Shown: positions 8,039 to 18,173, numbered from the stretch's first letter. The stretch is DNA of 64,000 nt from Ochrobactrum teleogrylli (GCF_006376685.1 NZ_VEWL01000011.1:1-64000); one strand, 5' to 3'. Numbers and translations: made by a program. The notes: generated by a model not told the origin, from the letters alone.

Positions 8039-9542
8039 TCACCTGTTTGACGCTATTCGCAGCGCAATTTCCACCACCGACGCGACCTTCATAGAAACAC
8101 AAGCGGGAAAGATCTGGACATATGGGGATATGCTGGCGCTATCCGCACGTCTTGCCAATGTGTTGGTCGAGCGCGGCGTTAAACCCGGCGACCGTATCGC
8201 CGTTCAGGTTGAAAAAAGCGCTGAAGCTTTAATGCTTTATCTGGCCTGCTTGCGGTGCGGCGCCGTCTATCTGCCGCTAAACACCGGCTATACGGTCGCC
8301 GAACTTGATTACTTTTTTAACGACGCCAAGCCAGCCGTTGTGGTCGTCTCACCGCAGAATGCGGAAAAGCTTGCCGAAACGGTCCGCGCCTGCGGCGCAG
8401 TTCTTGAAACGCTGGACGAAACGGGCGGCGGCTCTTTGGTGGACCGCGCAGAAGATGCCGAGCCACAATTTAGCGATGTCGATCGCGGACCGGACGATCT
8501 TGCCGCCATTCTTTACACGTCAGGCACGACTGGGCGCTCAAAGGGCGCGATGCTCAGTCATGGCAATCTGCTCTCCAACGCATTGACGCTGCGCGATAGC
8601 TGGCACTTTACCTCGGCAGACCGGCTCATCCACGCGTTGCCGATTTTTCACACGCACGGCCTGTTTGTTGCAAGCAACGTAACCTTGATCTCCGGCGCAT
8701 CGATGTTTCTGTTGCCAAAATTCGACCCGGACCAAATCGTCGTTCGCCTACCCAAAGCAACCGTGTTGATGGGGGTTCCGACGTTCTATGTGCGCTTGTC
8801 GCAGGATGCGCGCATAAATCGTGAAAGCACCGCACGTATGCGGCTCTTCATCTCGGGGTCCGCTCCTCTTCTGAACGAGACCCACCAGACTTTTTTCGAA
8901 AATACAGGGCATGCCATTCTGGAACGCTATGGCATGACGGAAACCAACATGAACACCTCCAATCCATATCGCGGAGATCGAGTAGCAGGAACCGTGGGCC
9001 TTCCCCTGCCCGGTGTGAATATTCGCGTGGTAGACATGGAAAGTGGCACGGCACTCCCGGACGGAGAGACCGGGATGCTGGAGGTCAAAGGGCCGAATGT
9101 ATTCAAAGGCTATTGGAATATGCCGGAAAAGACCAAGGCGGAATTCCGAGACGATGGCTTCTTCATCACAGGCGATCTCGGTCTTATCGATGAGAGGGGA
9201 TATATTCACATTGTGGGTCGAGGCAAGGACCTCGTGATATCGGGTGGCTATAATATCTATCCAAAAGAAATCGAGAGCGAAATCGATCTGTTGGATGGCG
9301 TGTTTGAGAGCGCAGTTATTGGCCTGCCACATAAGGATTTTGGCGAAGCCACCACAGCTGTTGTTGTTAAAAAACCTGGCTCTTCGTTAGAGGAAAACCA
9401 AGTGCTGGCGGCTTTGAGCGAACGACTGGCGCGCTACAAACTGCCGAAACGAATTCTGTTTGTAGACGAGCTGCCTCGAAACACTATGGGTAAGGTGCAA
9501 AAGAATATCCTGCGGGAGCGCTACCGCCAGCTCTACGAATAA
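8031..9542 (+). CDS. matB: Malonyl-CoA synthetase
   Basis: Cytoplasmic adenylate-forming enzyme converting malonate, ATP and CoA to malonyl-CoA. At 503 residues it has the usual length. Visible ANL-superfamily motifs are LYTSGTTGRSKGAMLSH (P-loop), ERYGMTETNMNTSNPY, then GFFITGDLG and GRGKDLVISGGYNIYPKEIE (hinge region), and PRNTMGKVQKN with the catalytic lysine near the C-terminus. The TETNMNTSNPY stretch and overall similarity point to MatB rather than a long-chain acyl-CoA ligase. Its usual operon partner matA survives only as the relic just upstream, and no malonate transporter follows, so malonyl-CoA made here would go to biosynthesis or be handled by an enzyme encoded elsewhere. Confidence 0.88.
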   Translation: MPNHLFDAIRSAISTTDATFIETQAGKIWTYGDMLALSARLANVLVERGVKPGDRIAVQVEKSAEALMLYLACLRCGAVYLPLNTGYTVAELDYFFNDAKPAVVVVSPQNAEKLAETVRACGAVLETLDETGGGSLVDRAEDAEPQFSDVDRGPDDLAAILYTSGTTGRSKGAMLSHGNLLSNALTLRDSWHFTSADRLIHALPIFHTHGLFVASNVTLISGASMFLLPKFDPDQIVVRLPKATVLMGVPTFYVRLSQDARINRESTARMRLFISGSAPLLNETHQTFFENTGHAILERYGMTETNMNTSNPYRGDRVAGTVGLPLPGVNIRVVDMESGTALPDGETGMLEVKGPNVFKGYWNMPEKTKAEFRDDGFFITGDLGLIDERGYIHIVGRGKDLVISGGYNIYPKEIESEIDLLDGVFESAVIGLPHKDFGEATTAVVVKKPGSSLEENQVLAALSERLARYKLPKRILFVDELPRNTMGKVQKNILRERYRQLYE

Positions 9543-9565
9543 GCGCGCGCCTTCTCGCGGCGCTA

Positions 9566-9708
9566 AGAGCCTGATTCAAAAAAGCGGCATGTGTGTGCAA
9601 AAATGTGATTTTCGAGTACCGGAGCGGAGCGTACTCAAGGTACGTGAGCACTGGAACGCAGAAAATTGCCATTTGCAGCTACACAGGGCGACTTTTGGAA
9701 CAGGCTCT
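9566..9708. repeat. Palindromic intergenic repeat, about 143 bp
   Basis: The region is bounded by agagcctgattcaaaa (9566-9581) and ttttggaacaggctct (9693-9708), inverted copies matching at 14 of 16 positions. The core holds a weaker palindrome around gcgtactcaaggtacgtgag. No coding potential is seen. It resembles the roughly 100-bp palindromic Bru-RS repeats scattered between Brucella genes; that assignment is from memory of the family and not tested by alignment. It lies just after matB and may also stop transcription. Confidence 0.6.
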
Positions 9709-9730
9709 AAGGTCGAACGTTTTCAACATA

Positions 9731-9778
9731 GCAAATCCGTTCTTGTTTGATTGACGACAAGAACAGAAAGGATTTTGC
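9731..9778. other. Hairpin in the matB to small-protein gap
   Basis: Interrupted inverted repeat: gcaaatcc and ttcttgt pair with acaagaa and ggattttgc around a loop near 9747-9756. It lacks a T-run. The rest of the gap to 10018 (about 240 bp) shows no gene; an AT-rich stretch at 9940-9995 probably holds the promoter of the following gene. Confidence 0.4.
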
Positions 9779-10018
9779 GCGCGGGGGCGTTCATCCAAAG
9801 CTTCGGGCATGCTCCTGGTAGAGGCCTTCGCCTCACTTACAGGAAGCTGCATAGTGAAATACCTGGGCAGGCGCGATGCACTCCGGGGGGGCTTCCCCGA
9901 TCAACGCGTTAAAGATAGTCTGAATCCAAGACAGGCTACTTATTATATAAAAACGATTGCTGTTATTTTTTAAATGTAGTTATACTGTAATTATCCATAG
10001 CAGAATGGAGGGTCACAG

Positions 10019-10345
10019 ATGTATGCATTTGCTTCTGTATCGAAAGCCGCAATCCTTCTGGCAGCGTTATCTACGTTTTTTTTCTCCATTGACGCGAACG
10101 CGCGTCCTATTCCCAGAAGCGTCGTTGTCGGTACGGAGTTGAACAACGGGCGATCTTTGACTTGCAGAGAAGCTACCCGGCGTCTTGCAATGCGTGGCCT
10201 TACCAATGTCCGGGAAATCGATTGCCGGAGACCAAACTACGTTATCCGGGGCGTGCGTAATCAACAGGCCTTGCGGGTTGAGGTTCGGGCGCGTGATGGA
10301 CGCGTTGTGCGCGTTGATCGGTGGCACAGACCCCACCGCAGATAG
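10019..10345 (+). CDS. Small secreted arginine-rich protein (paralogue of 10858-11172)
   Basis: A 108-residue protein of unknown function. A signal peptide is evident (hydrophobic core to about residue 28, cleavage near DANARPIP). The mature part is basic and has two cysteines. It shares a frame of identities with the protein at 10858-11172: VGTxxNNGRxxxC, then RGxxNVRxIDCR and VRARDGR. GGAGG precedes the ATG. The VRARDGRV ending recalls periplasmic PepSY-like small proteins, but no domain can be assigned. Probably periplasmic, with a possible disulfide between the two conserved cysteines. Confidence 0.7.
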   Translation: MYAFASVSKAAILLAALSTFFFSIDANARPIPRSVVVGTELNNGRSLTCREATRRLAMRGLTNVREIDCRRPNYVIRGVRNQQALRVEVRARDGRVVRVDRWHRPHRR

Positions 10346-10517
10346 TATTTTCGTCGCCTGCCCCAGATTCAAAAGCAGAATTTGGATCTCTGAAATTAAG
10401 CATGGTGGGTTAATTAGCCGTGGGTTTTGGCCCGTCGCTCATCGCTTTCGTTTTCTGACTTTGTCTTGCTTAACTTGCAATTATTTCTGACGCTTACTGC
10501 TTCAGATGGAGGATATC

Positions 10518-10802
10518 ATGAACCGATATATGTTCAGCTTGTTGGTTGTTACCGCTGTCAGCTTGGGAACGAGCGCTTGTACGTCGTCTGAACAGAGAAC
10601 TGCCGGATATGGTGTCGGCGGCGCTGCAGTCGGTGGGCTCGCCGGTGCTGCGATTGGCGGCAATACGCGCGGAGCGCTCACCGGCGCTGCAATCGGTGCT
10701 GCGGCCGGAACCTTGGTTGGTGTCGCCCAGACCCGAAACGGCGTTCAATATTGTCGCTATCGCGATCAGCACGGTCGCGTCTTTGAAGCGCCTTGTCGAT
10801 GA
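10518..10802 (+). CDS. Glycine-zipper lipoprotein
   Basis: Small (94-residue) envelope lipoprotein. The signal peptide ends in a lipobox, TSAC, so the mature N-terminal Cys should be lipidated. A glycine-zipper segment follows (GVGGAAVGGLAGAAIGG, then GALTGAAIGAAAG), as in OmpA-like/YMGG glycine-zipper and 17-kDa-antigen-like proteins, then a short tail with two Cys (QYCRYRDQHGRVFEAPCR). The ATG at 10518 is chosen over one 12 bp earlier because GGAGG lies directly before it. It sits between two paralogous secreted-protein genes. Confidence 0.78.
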   Translation: MNRYMFSLLVVTAVSLGTSACTSSEQRTAGYGVGGAAVGGLAGAAIGGNTRGALTGAAIGAAAGTLVGVAQTRNGVQYCRYRDQHGRVFEAPCR

Positions 10803-10857
10803 GGCTTGCATCAATAGCGAGTTGAGAACGTCTCGATGAAGGCTTGGGAGGGAAAAC

Positions 10858-11172
10858 ATGTTTCGATCCATTGCCGCTATCCTTGCATTGCTAGCCTTAA
10901 CCATCGTGGGTTCTATTGCCGAGCCGGCTCCTGCATTCAGCCAGAACCAATCCGCTCTGGTCGGCACCAGAATAAATAACGGCCACAGAATCCGCTGTTC
11001 GGAGGGCGCCAGACTGTTGAGAATACGGGGCTTCCGAAATGTTCGCGCAATAGACTGCAGGGGAAGTCATTTCCTCTATCGTGGAGATCGTTTCAGACGA
11101 ACTTACGATGTAACGGTGCGCGCGCGTGATGGACGCATAACCAACGTCCGCACTGTGAGATGGCGTCGCTGA
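10858..11172 (+). CDS. Small secreted arginine-rich protein (paralogue of 10019-10345)
   Basis: A 104-residue protein with a signal peptide (cleavage near APAFSQNQ). The mature, basic domain repeats the pattern of its upstream paralogue: VGTRINNGHRIRC, RGFRNVRAIDCRG, and VRARDGRITNV. Both conserved cysteines are kept. GGGAGG precedes the ATG. Function unknown; location and charge suggest an envelope or periplasmic role. The pair around one lipoprotein looks like a local duplication. Confidence 0.7.
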   Translation: MFRSIAAILALLALTIVGSIAEPAPAFSQNQSALVGTRINNGHRIRCSEGARLLRIRGFRNVRAIDCRGSHFLYRGDRFRRTYDVTVRARDGRITNVRTVRWRR

Positions 11173-11192
11173 TAACACGGTTATAGCCGGGG

Positions 11193-11789
11193 ATGCTCTT
11201 TGAATTACTTCGTGAAGAGAAGGGCTTACGCATGGAAGTTCACGAATTAAGCCATCTGGAGCGCAAAGCAATCGAACAGAAGAAATGGAAGGGGTTTCTT
11301 GGCATTGGCGTCCTCCTGTTAGCTGGAGGCGCGCTCTGTCTGTTTCTACCGGTCTTTTCGGAATTTGCGGCAAGCACCGTCTTCGGTGTGGTCCTTATGG
11401 CAATTGGTCTCTTGAAGATCATCCAGTCGCTTAGGGTAAAAAGCTGGGCGGGATTTGTCTGGCAAGAATTGACGGGTGTGGTGGAACTGGTCGGCGGAAT
11501 TATGATCTATCTCAATCCACTCAAAGGCGCGCTTGCGATAACACTGTTGATCGCGATTGTGGTTTTTGTGCATGGATTTCTGCAGATTGCCTTGTCGTTC
11601 AAAATCCATCCCACAAAAGGCTGGTACTGGTTCGCGGTCTCCGGGTTCATCGCCTGGATAGCCAGCGCCGCACTCTTCCTGAAATGGCCTTTGACGCGTG
11701 AACTCGCATCGGGATCAATCGCTGGAATTGCCCTGCTGATTGCCGGTTTTGCCTATGTCGCAATAGCTCTGAGTACTCGAAATGCATGA
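11193..11789 (+). CDS. HdeD-like membrane protein (DUF308)
   Basis: Inner-membrane protein with six hydrophobic segments arranged as repeated pairs, as in HdeD/DUF308 proteins linked to acid and envelope stress. Examples are GFLGIGVLLLAGGALCLFLP and SIAGIALLIAGFAYVAIAL. The true start may be the ATG at 11232 (MEVHELSHLERK), since the first 13 residues are not needed by the fold. The stop overlaps a potential ATG of the next gene (ATGA), which suggests co-transcription with the RND efflux genes. Confidence 0.75.
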   Translation: MLFELLREEKGLRMEVHELSHLERKAIEQKKWKGFLGIGVLLLAGGALCLFLPVFSEFAASTVFGVVLMAIGLLKIIQSLRVKSWAGFVWQELTGVVELVGGIMIYLNPLKGALAITLLIAIVVFVHGFLQIALSFKIHPTKGWYWFAVSGFIAWIASAALFLKWPLTRELASGSIAGIALLIAGFAYVAIALSTRNA

Positions 11790-11827
11790 ATGACAGGTCA
11801 TTGCATGACCGCAGGGAGGACCCGACA

Positions 11828-12982
11828 TTGATTAAGACCCTCGGTTATTACTCCGCGAATGTCGCCCTTTCCGGGTTGCTTTTGCTGTCTTTCATGCCTC
11901 CTGCCGCCGCCCAGCAAAGCACAACAACCCAGCCCGCGCCATCGGTGGTCGTCAGAAAGGCGGGCTCGGCGCCTTCCACGGCCCCGCTCCAATTCAATGG
12001 ACAAGTCGAAGCAATAGAAGCCGTTGACATTCAGGCCCGGATTACGGGTTTTCTCAAAGTGAAGAGCTTTGAACAGGGAAGCGCAGTCAAGACAGGCGAT
12101 CTCCTCTTTGAGATCGAACCAGACCAAATGCGGGCGGCGGTGACTTCAGCAGAAGCGCAGGTCGCTCGCGCACAGGCGGCCCAAAATGCTGCCCGACAGA
12201 CCCTGACGCGAACACGCACACTGGCGAACCGGAACACCGCTTCACAAGCCTCTCTGGATGATGCTCAGGCAGCGTTCGATATCGCTTCCGCAGACGTTCA
12301 AAGCGCAGAGGCTGCGCTGAATACAGCCCGACTGAACCTTTCTTACACGCAGATCCGTTCACCGATCAACGGCACAATCGGCCGGTCTTTGTTTACGGTT
12401 GGAAATCTGGTCGGCCCCAGCGCCGGGTCCCTGGCGCGTATTGTTCAGCTCGATCCTGTCCGCGTTGTTTTTTCCATTACCGATCGAACGCTCATCGCCA
12501 TTCGCCAGAAAGAGGCGCGAGGTGGAACCGTTGATCTGAACAGATTCCAACTAACGCTTACCCTCGCCAACGGCAAGCAGTATGGCTCCAAAGGTAACAT
12601 CCAGTTCATCGACAACGAGGTCAATCCGCAAACGGGCACAATTGCTGTACGCGCGCTGTTTGCAAACCCGGACCATATTCTGGTTCCGGGCCAGACCGTC
12701 GCTGTCAGCCTGCTGGATGAAACGGCAAAAACATTGCCGATTGTTCCAATGGCGTCTGTTCTGCAGGACCGCGAGGGCAAGTTCGTCTTTGTGTTGAACG
12801 ACAATAACACTGTCACTCGGCGGCAGATTGTGACCGGCATACGCATCGGCAACGATTGGTCCGTCAAAGACGGGATCAGGGCGGGAGAAACGATAGTCAT
12901 CGAAGGCTTGCAAAGAATTGCGGATGGGCAGTCCGTATCACCTCAGGAATCGTCACCGGATGAACCGGGGGCCGCTCAATGA
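11828..12982 (+). CDS. RND efflux periplasmic adaptor (membrane fusion protein)
   Basis: Periplasmic adaptor linking an RND pump to an outer-membrane channel (HlyD/AcrA family). It has a split lipoyl domain ([22 protein letters not shown] and [17 protein letters not shown]), a coiled-coil hairpin rich in A/Q/R between them, then beta-barrel and membrane-proximal domains ([16 protein letters not shown]). A TTG at 11828 is preferred: AGGGAGG lies 8 bp upstream and it gives a clean signal peptide ending PPAAAQQS. The ATG at 11786, overlapping the previous stop, would add 14 charged residues. The downstream pump gene overlaps by 4 bp. Confidence 0.88.
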   Translation: MIKTLGYYSANVALSGLLLLSFMPPAAAQQSTTTQPAPSVVVRKAGSAPSTAPLQFNGQVEAIEAVDIQARITGFLKVKSFEQGSAVKTGDLLFEIEPDQMRAAVTSAEAQVARAQAAQNAARQTLTRTRTLANRNTASQASLDDAQAAFDIASADVQSAEAALNTARLNLSYTQIRSPINGTIGRSLFTVGNLVGPSAGSLARIVQLDPVRVVFSITDRTLIAIRQKEARGGTVDLNRFQLTLTLANGKQYGSKGNIQFIDNEVNPQTGTIAVRALFANPDHILVPGQTVAVSLLDETAKTLPIVPMASVLQDREGKFVFVLNDNNTVTRRQIVTGIRIGNDWSVKDGIRAGETIVIEGLQRIADGQSVSPQESSPDEPGAAQ

Positions 12983-15900
12983 TTTCGGAAACCTTCATCC
13001 GACGAACGCGCCTCGCAATCGTTATCTCGCTTCTCATCTCCATTGCTGGCGCCATCGCCGTTTTCTCACTGCCCATCCAGCAATATCCGCAGATCACCCC
13101 TCCAACAGTTTCTGTTTCGGCGATGTATCCCGGCGCGAGTGCGGAAGTGATTGCCGACGTTGTGGGCGGTCCGCTGGAAACAGCCATCAATGGCGTGGAT
13201 GATATGATGTATATGTCATCCACGAGCTCGAATGCCGGTCAATATTCATTATCAGTCACCTTTGAAGTGGGAACTGATCCGGAGCTTGCGCAGATCAATG
13301 TGCAAAACCGTGCGCAACTGGCAATCTCGCGATTGCCTGCCGCTGTCGCACAACAGGGCGTTTCTGTTCGATCACGCTCACCCGATTTTGTGCTGGGCAT
13401 CGCTTTCTATTCTCCCGATGACAGTTTGAGCGCGCTTGAGATCACCAACTTCACCACGACGACCATTGTCGACGCGATTTCACGCGTGGCAGGTGTCGGT
13501 GAGGCTAGTGTCACCGGCGCGTCTGAATATTCGATGCGAGTCTGGCTCAATCCTCAAAGAATGGATGCGCTCGGGATAACCATTGATGAGGTTTCCGCGG
13601 CAATCCAACGTCAGAATATCCAGGCTACCCTCGGGCAGTCTGGTGCGCCGCCCATGCGGGTTGGAACGGAACTGCAATATACGCTGGTCGCACAGGGGAG
13701 GTTGCGAGATGCCGACGAATTTGGAGCTATCGTCATTCGCACCGGCGCCGACGGAGCCAAGGTATTTCTCCGCGACATAGCCCGTCTTGAACTTGGTGCA
13801 CGCAATTATGCTTCAAGAGCCAGTTTTGCTGGTCATGAATCGGCGATGCTGCAGATTAATCAGTCGCCCGGTGCCAATGCGATACAGACTGCGACAGCCG
13901 TTCAGGCCGAACTGAAGCGGCTCTCCGCCAGATTTCCGGCAGGTCTGCAATATCACGTGGTTTATGACGCAACGCGGTTTGTGGACGCTAGCTTGCAATT
14001 GACGACGCGCACATTGTTTGAAGCCTTTGCAATCGTGCTCGCGGTGACATTTATCTTCCTGCAAGACTGGCGCGCGACACTGATCTCGGCCCTTGCCATA
14101 CCGGTTTCCATGCTTGGTGCGGTCGCGGTTCTATTGGCGGTAGGCTATTCGTTGAATATGATTTCGTTGCTGGCCTTGGTTCTCGCTATCGGGCTTGTCG
14201 TCGATGACGCTATTCTCGTCGTGGAAAACGTCAAACACGTTCTGCACGACACGCCCGACATCACCGTTGTCGATGCGACGCGCAAGGCGATGTCTCAGAT
14301 CACCGGACCGATAATCTCAACGACGCTCGTGCTTCTCGCCGTGGTCACACCCACAGCGTTTCTCGCGGGTATTGGCGGACAGCTCTACCGCCAGTTCGCA
14401 GTGACAATCTCATCGGCGCTGGTCATTTCGTCGTTCGTTGGCCTCACGCTAAGTCCGGCATTGGCGGCGTTGCTGCTCAAGCGCGGGCAAAGCGGTTTCA
14501 AGAGAGGACCACTGGCGTGGTTTACTAACATCATGGAACGAAGCCGTGATGCTTACGGCAGGGGCGTGGGCATTCTCGTCAAATATTGGTATGTGCCGCT
14601 TGCAGCCATTGTGGCCTGCTTTGCCGGTGCCTATCTCATTTTTGTCAATCTACCCGCCACTTTCCTGCCGGACGAGGATCAGGGAGCTTTATTCGTTGAT
14701 ATCCAGTTGCCAAGTGCGGCTTCGCTCGACCGCACCAATCGCATCGTTGAGAATGTCAGAAAGGTGCTAAACGAGACCGCCGGGGTTCAGGATGTGATCA
14801 CGGTTGCGGGCTTCAGTATTCTGCAATCGACGAGCACGCCCAATGGCGCCATGGCCGTTGCCGCATTGCTGCCCTGGGAAGACCGGGAAAAAGAAGAGCT
14901 GGGGCTTAATAATATTATCGGCACTCTCCGGTCTCAATTCTCCCAGATTCCCGGCGCTATTGTCTCAGTTTTTGCGCCACCGGCGATAGCCGGTATCGGG
15001 TCCGTTGGCGGGCTCGATTTCCGCCTCCAGGCATTGCAAGGACAGTCTACGGAGGAAATTGCACAGGTTACAAATGCATTGCTTGGCTACTTTAACCAGA
15101 ACGGCGAGATCGGCGGGGCGGCGACGACTTTCAATGCGAATGTACCGCAAATCTATGTCGACGTTGACCGTTCCCGTGCGGAAGCGCTGGGGCTCAGTGT
15201 GTCTGATATTTACGCGGTGATCGGCGCCAATTTTGGCTCACGCTATGTCAATGACTTTACGCTTAATGGGCGCGTCTTTCAGGTGAATCTGCAAGCGGAT
15301 TCCGATTTTCGCGCGCATAGCGAAGACATTTTGAAGCTCCACGTGAGAAACCGAAACGGAACAATGGTCCCGTTGAGCAGTGTCGTGTCCTTGACCACCG
15401 TTCTGGCCCCTTTCGTCATTACGCGTTATAACCTTTCGGTCTCAGCACAGGTCAATGCGGTTCCGGCTCCCGGTGCGAGCAGTGGCCAGGCGATGGCGGC
15501 AATGGAGACTGTGGCATCCCAAAAACTACCTGATGGCTATGGTTATGAGTGGTCGGGCCTATCCTTTCAGGAAAGCAGAAGCAGCGGTCAGGAAGGCATC
15601 GTCTTTGCCCTTGCCTTTCTTTTTGCCTATCTCTTTCTGGTTGCTCAGTATGAAAGTTGGGCCTTGCCTGCGGTGGTGATTGTTTCATTGGGCGCAGCGT
15701 TGCTTGGAGCAGTCGCAGCCCTGAAAATCTTCGGGCTGCAAAATAGCCTCTATGTGCAGATTGCGATGGTGTTGTTGATCGGCCTTGCCGCCAAGAATGC
15801 AATTCTGATTGTGGAATTTGCAAAAGAAAAGCGGGAAGCAGGTCTGTCGGCGAGTGAAGCGGCACGGACGGGAGCTGAGCAACGCTTCCGTGCCGTGATG

Positions 15901-16101
15901 ATGACAGCTGTATCTTTCATTCTGGGCATCATCCCTTTGATCGTTTCTTCCGGCGCGGGTGCGGGCGCTCGTCAGGCCGTGGGTGTGACAATCTTTGGAG
16001 GGATGGTCGCAGCAACGACGATTGGTCTGTTACTCACACCGGGTTTGTATTTCATTGTGCAACGAATAACCGAGCGTTTAGGAAACCGCCGTGATCAATG
16101 A
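12979..16101 (+). CDS. RND (HAE1) multidrug efflux permease
   Basis: A 1040-residue inner-membrane proton/drug antiporter of the hydrophobe/amphiphile efflux family. It shows the duplicated RND layout: TM1, a large periplasmic loop, six TM helices, then the same again. Proton-relay aspartates lie in [14 protein letters not shown] (Asp409 and Asp410), and the lysine partner in [13 protein letters not shown]. The N-terminus ([12 protein letters not shown] and YPGASAEVI) is typical. ATGA overlap with the adaptor gene implies translational coupling. No outer-membrane channel gene follows, so a TolC-like protein must come from elsewhere. Substrates cannot be read from sequence. Confidence 0.92.
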   Translation: MISETFIRRTRLAIVISLLISIAGAIAVFSLPIQQYPQITPPTVSVSAMYPGASAEVIADVVGGPLETAINGVDDMMYMSSTSSNAGQYSLSVTFEVGTDPELAQINVQNRAQLAISRLPAAVAQQGVSVRSRSPDFVLGIAFYSPDDSLSALEITNFTTTTIVDAISRVAGVGEASVTGASEYSMRVWLNPQRMDALGITIDEVSAAIQRQNIQATLGQSGAPPMRVGTELQYTLVAQGRLRDADEFGAIVIRTGADGAKVFLRDIARLELGARNYASRASFAGHESAMLQINQSPGANAIQTATAVQAELKRLSARFPAGLQYHVVYDATRFVDASLQLTTRTLFEAFAIVLAVTFIFLQDWRATLISALAIPVSMLGAVAVLLAVGYSLNMISLLALVLAIGLVVDDAILVVENVKHVLHDTPDITVVDATRKAMSQITGPIISTTLVLLAVVTPTAFLAGIGGQLYRQFAVTISSALVISSFVGLTLSPALAALLLKRGQSGFKRGPLAWFTNIMERSRDAYGRGVGILVKYWYVPLAAIVACFAGAYLIFVNLPATFLPDEDQGALFVDIQLPSAASLDRTNRIVENVRKVLNETAGVQDVITVAGFSILQSTSTPNGAMAVAALLPWEDREKEELGLNNIIGTLRSQFSQIPGAIVSVFAPPAIAGIGSVGGLDFRLQALQGQSTEEIAQVTNALLGYFNQNGEIGGAATTFNANVPQIYVDVDRSRAEALGLSVSDIYAVIGANFGSRYVNDFTLNGRVFQVNLQADSDFRAHSEDILKLHVRNRNGTMVPLSSVVSLTTVLAPFVITRYNLSVSAQVNAVPAPGASSGQAMAAMETVASQKLPDGYGYEWSGLSFQESRSSGQEGIVFALAFLFAYLFLVAQYESWALPAVVIVSLGAALLGAVAALKIFGLQNSLYVQIAMVLLIGLAAKNAILIVEFAKEKREAGLSASEAARTGAEQRFRAVMMTAVSFILGIIPLIVSSGAGAGARQAVGVTIFGGMVAATTIGLLLTPGLYFIVQRITERLGNRRDQ

Positions 16102-16197
16102 CGGAACTGTATCGCAAGCGTCACGGCGCAGCAGTTGTTTTCATTCCGGCAAGCATACGGTGAAAAGCTCGATCATCGCCATGAGGAGGTTGAACCC

Positions 16198-16566
16198 ATG
16201 AACTCTGTAAAACAGCGCTTTCATCAGTTGGCACTCTTATTGAGCCTTTTCTTGTTAGGCTCTGGCAGCGTTTCATACGCTCAGTTTCTGGATTCCGTCA
16301 AAGCCGGTAATGGAATAACCGCCAGTGTTGTAAGCAGAACTCCCATCGGAACTCGCGTTGTGCTCACCGGTTCGATCAAGGGCAATATGAGAAGAGCTCA
16401 TTATATTTTTCAAGATCACACTGGAACGACAAGAGTCCGCATCGAACGAGAAATTTGGCGAGGCAGAAAAATAGGTCGAAAAGATCAAATCGAAATCCGA
16501 GGACGTGTCGATAACGATGTGAGAGGAAGGTTCATAGACGTCTACTATTTTAAAATACTCAAGTAG
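16198..16566 (+). CDS. YgiW/YdeI-like periplasmic OB-fold protein
   Basis: A 122-residue protein with a signal peptide ending near SVSYAQFLD. The mature domain matches the bacterial OB-fold (BOF) family of stress-induced periplasmic proteins: GTRVVLTGSIKG, YIFQDHTGTTRVRIE, and IEIRGRVDND. Start at 16198 is supported by AGGAGG a few bases upstream. It follows the efflux permease by 96 bp and may share its transcript. BOF proteins are tied to resistance to cationic peptides and oxidative stress in enterobacteria, which fits an envelope-defence block; the role here is inferred. Confidence 0.75.
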   Translation: MNSVKQRFHQLALLLSLFLLGSGSVSYAQFLDSVKAGNGITASVVSRTPIGTRVVLTGSIKGNMRRAHYIFQDHTGTTRVRIEREIWRGRKIGRKDQIEIRGRVDNDVRGRFIDVYYFKILK

Positions 16567-16702
16567 AATTAGAGAACTTAGACCCGTCAAATTTTTAAGA
16601 ATTCGATATAAGCATTATTTTCTTGATATATTCCGTCTAAAGTAGTTTCATTCAAGAATTCCGAATGCATTCTCTCCAACATCGGCTGAGGGGTCAGATA
16701 GC

Positions 16703-18142
16703 ATGGGGTTGCTTGGAATACTGCTGGGACTAGCGCTACTCATGTGGTTTGCCTATCGCGGCTGGAGTGTGCTTCTGCTTTCTCCTGTAGCTGCTCTTCT
16801 CGCCGCGCTCATTTCGGGGGAGCCTCTTCTGGCAAACTGGACATCGACCTTCATGGGCGGGACGGCCAGTTTCGTGGGACGGTGGTTTCCACTTTTTCTC
16901 CTGGGTGGTATTTTTGGAAAGCTGATGGACGATAGCGGCTCCATCACCTCGATTGCACGATATCTGACGGAAAAACTCGGCGTAAAACGCACGATGCTAT
17001 CCGTCGTGCTGGCATCGGCAGTCGTCACCTATGGGGGCGTCAGCGTATTCGTTGCCTTCTTCGTTCTCGTGCCCATGGCGCGGGAGATGTTCAAGGCAGC
17101 CAATATACCAGCCCGTCTGATGCCTGCGGCCATTGGGCTTGGTGCCTTTACCTTCACCATGTCGGCAATGCCGGGCACGCCTTCCACAAACAATGCCATT
17201 CCGATGCCCTATTTCGAAACCACGACCTTTGCAGCGCCGGGACTGGGGATCATTGCATCCATCATAACACTAGTGTTCGGCATGTGGTGGCTGCAACGCG
17301 CGGAAGCCAAGGCGCGGGCTGCAGGTGAAAATTATGTCGATGACACCGGCGAACTGGAGATTACGGAAAAGGTCAGAGAACAATCGACGCTTTCAGGTGA
17401 TTTCGACCCCGCAGAACTCGAACACGGCGCACGAGCCGACCACCAGCCGCCTTTTTTCTTCGCGGTCCTGCCCCTGCTTGTCGTCATCGTCGTCAATTTC
17501 CTGATGGCGCTCATCATCCTGCCCCGTATTGATTTCTCATTTCTGGAGCAGGAGCCTTGGGGGATCGATGTCGGATCATCAATAGGTTTGTGGGCGGTGC
17601 TTATTGCACTAGCGGCCGCCATTTTGACCCTGATAGCGGTCAATTTTCGCCGCCTTCGGGCGATCCGCGAAAGCCTCGACGCAGGCGCAAACTCCTCTGT
17701 TCTGCCCATTCTCACCATAGCGAGCCTCGTCGGGTTCGGTGCAGTTGTGGCAGCGATGCCTGCTTTTTCCGTGGTTCGCGATGCGGTGCTTGAGGTGCCG
17801 GGCGGTCCGCTTGTCTCTCTGGTTGTCGCCATGAATGCGCTGGCAGCCCTCACCGGAACAGCATCCGGCGGCATGGCCATCGCACTCAATGCGCTGGGCG
17901 ACGAATATATGCGATTGGCGATCCAGTACGGGATCAATCCTGATCTCATGCACCGTTTGACGGTCATCAGCGCTGGTACACTGGATGCGCTGCCGCACAA
18001 TGGTACGGTGCTTCTGCTCCTTCAGATCAGCAAACAAACCCATGCATCAAGCTATTTTGACATGGTCATGACTGTGATTGTCGGCGTGATTATCTCGCTC
18101 GCGGCGGTTTTCGTGCTGGGTTCAATGTTTGGCTCCTTCTGA
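16703..18142 (+). CDS. GntP-family permease (gluconate/hydroxyacid symporter type)
   Basis: Inner-membrane secondary transporter of 479 residues with about twelve hydrophobic segments. It resembles the GntP family of H+ symporters for gluconate and other hydroxy acids: FPLFLLGGIFGKLMDDSG, VTYGGVSVFVAFFVLVP, SAMPGTPSTNNAIPMPYF, and ALTGTASGGMAIAL. A long hydrophilic loop (about residues 205-250) splits the protein. Only 31 bp separate it from hupE and then ureF, so it is probably part of the same operon; whether its substrate relates to urease (for example a chelating organic acid for nickel) is unknown. Confidence 0.8.
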   Translation: MGLLGILLGLALLMWFAYRGWSVLLLSPVAALLAALISGEPLLANWTSTFMGGTASFVGRWFPLFLLGGIFGKLMDDSGSITSIARYLTEKLGVKRTMLSVVLASAVVTYGGVSVFVAFFVLVPMAREMFKAANIPARLMPAAIGLGAFTFTMSAMPGTPSTNNAIPMPYFETTTFAAPGLGIIASIITLVFGMWWLQRAEAKARAAGENYVDDTGELEITEKVREQSTLSGDFDPAELEHGARADHQPPFFFAVLPLLVVIVVNFLMALIILPRIDFSFLEQEPWGIDVGSSIGLWAVLIALAAAILTLIAVNFRRLRAIRESLDAGANSSVLPILTIASLVGFGAVVAAMPAFSVVRDAVLEVPGGPLVSLVVAMNALAALTGTASGGMAIALNALGDEYMRLAIQYGINPDLMHRLTVISAGTLDALPHNGTVLLLLQISKQTHASSYFDMVMTVIVGVIISLAAVFVLGSMFGSF

Positions 18143-18173
18143 GCATGGCCATTGTTGTTGAAAGGAAGTTGAA

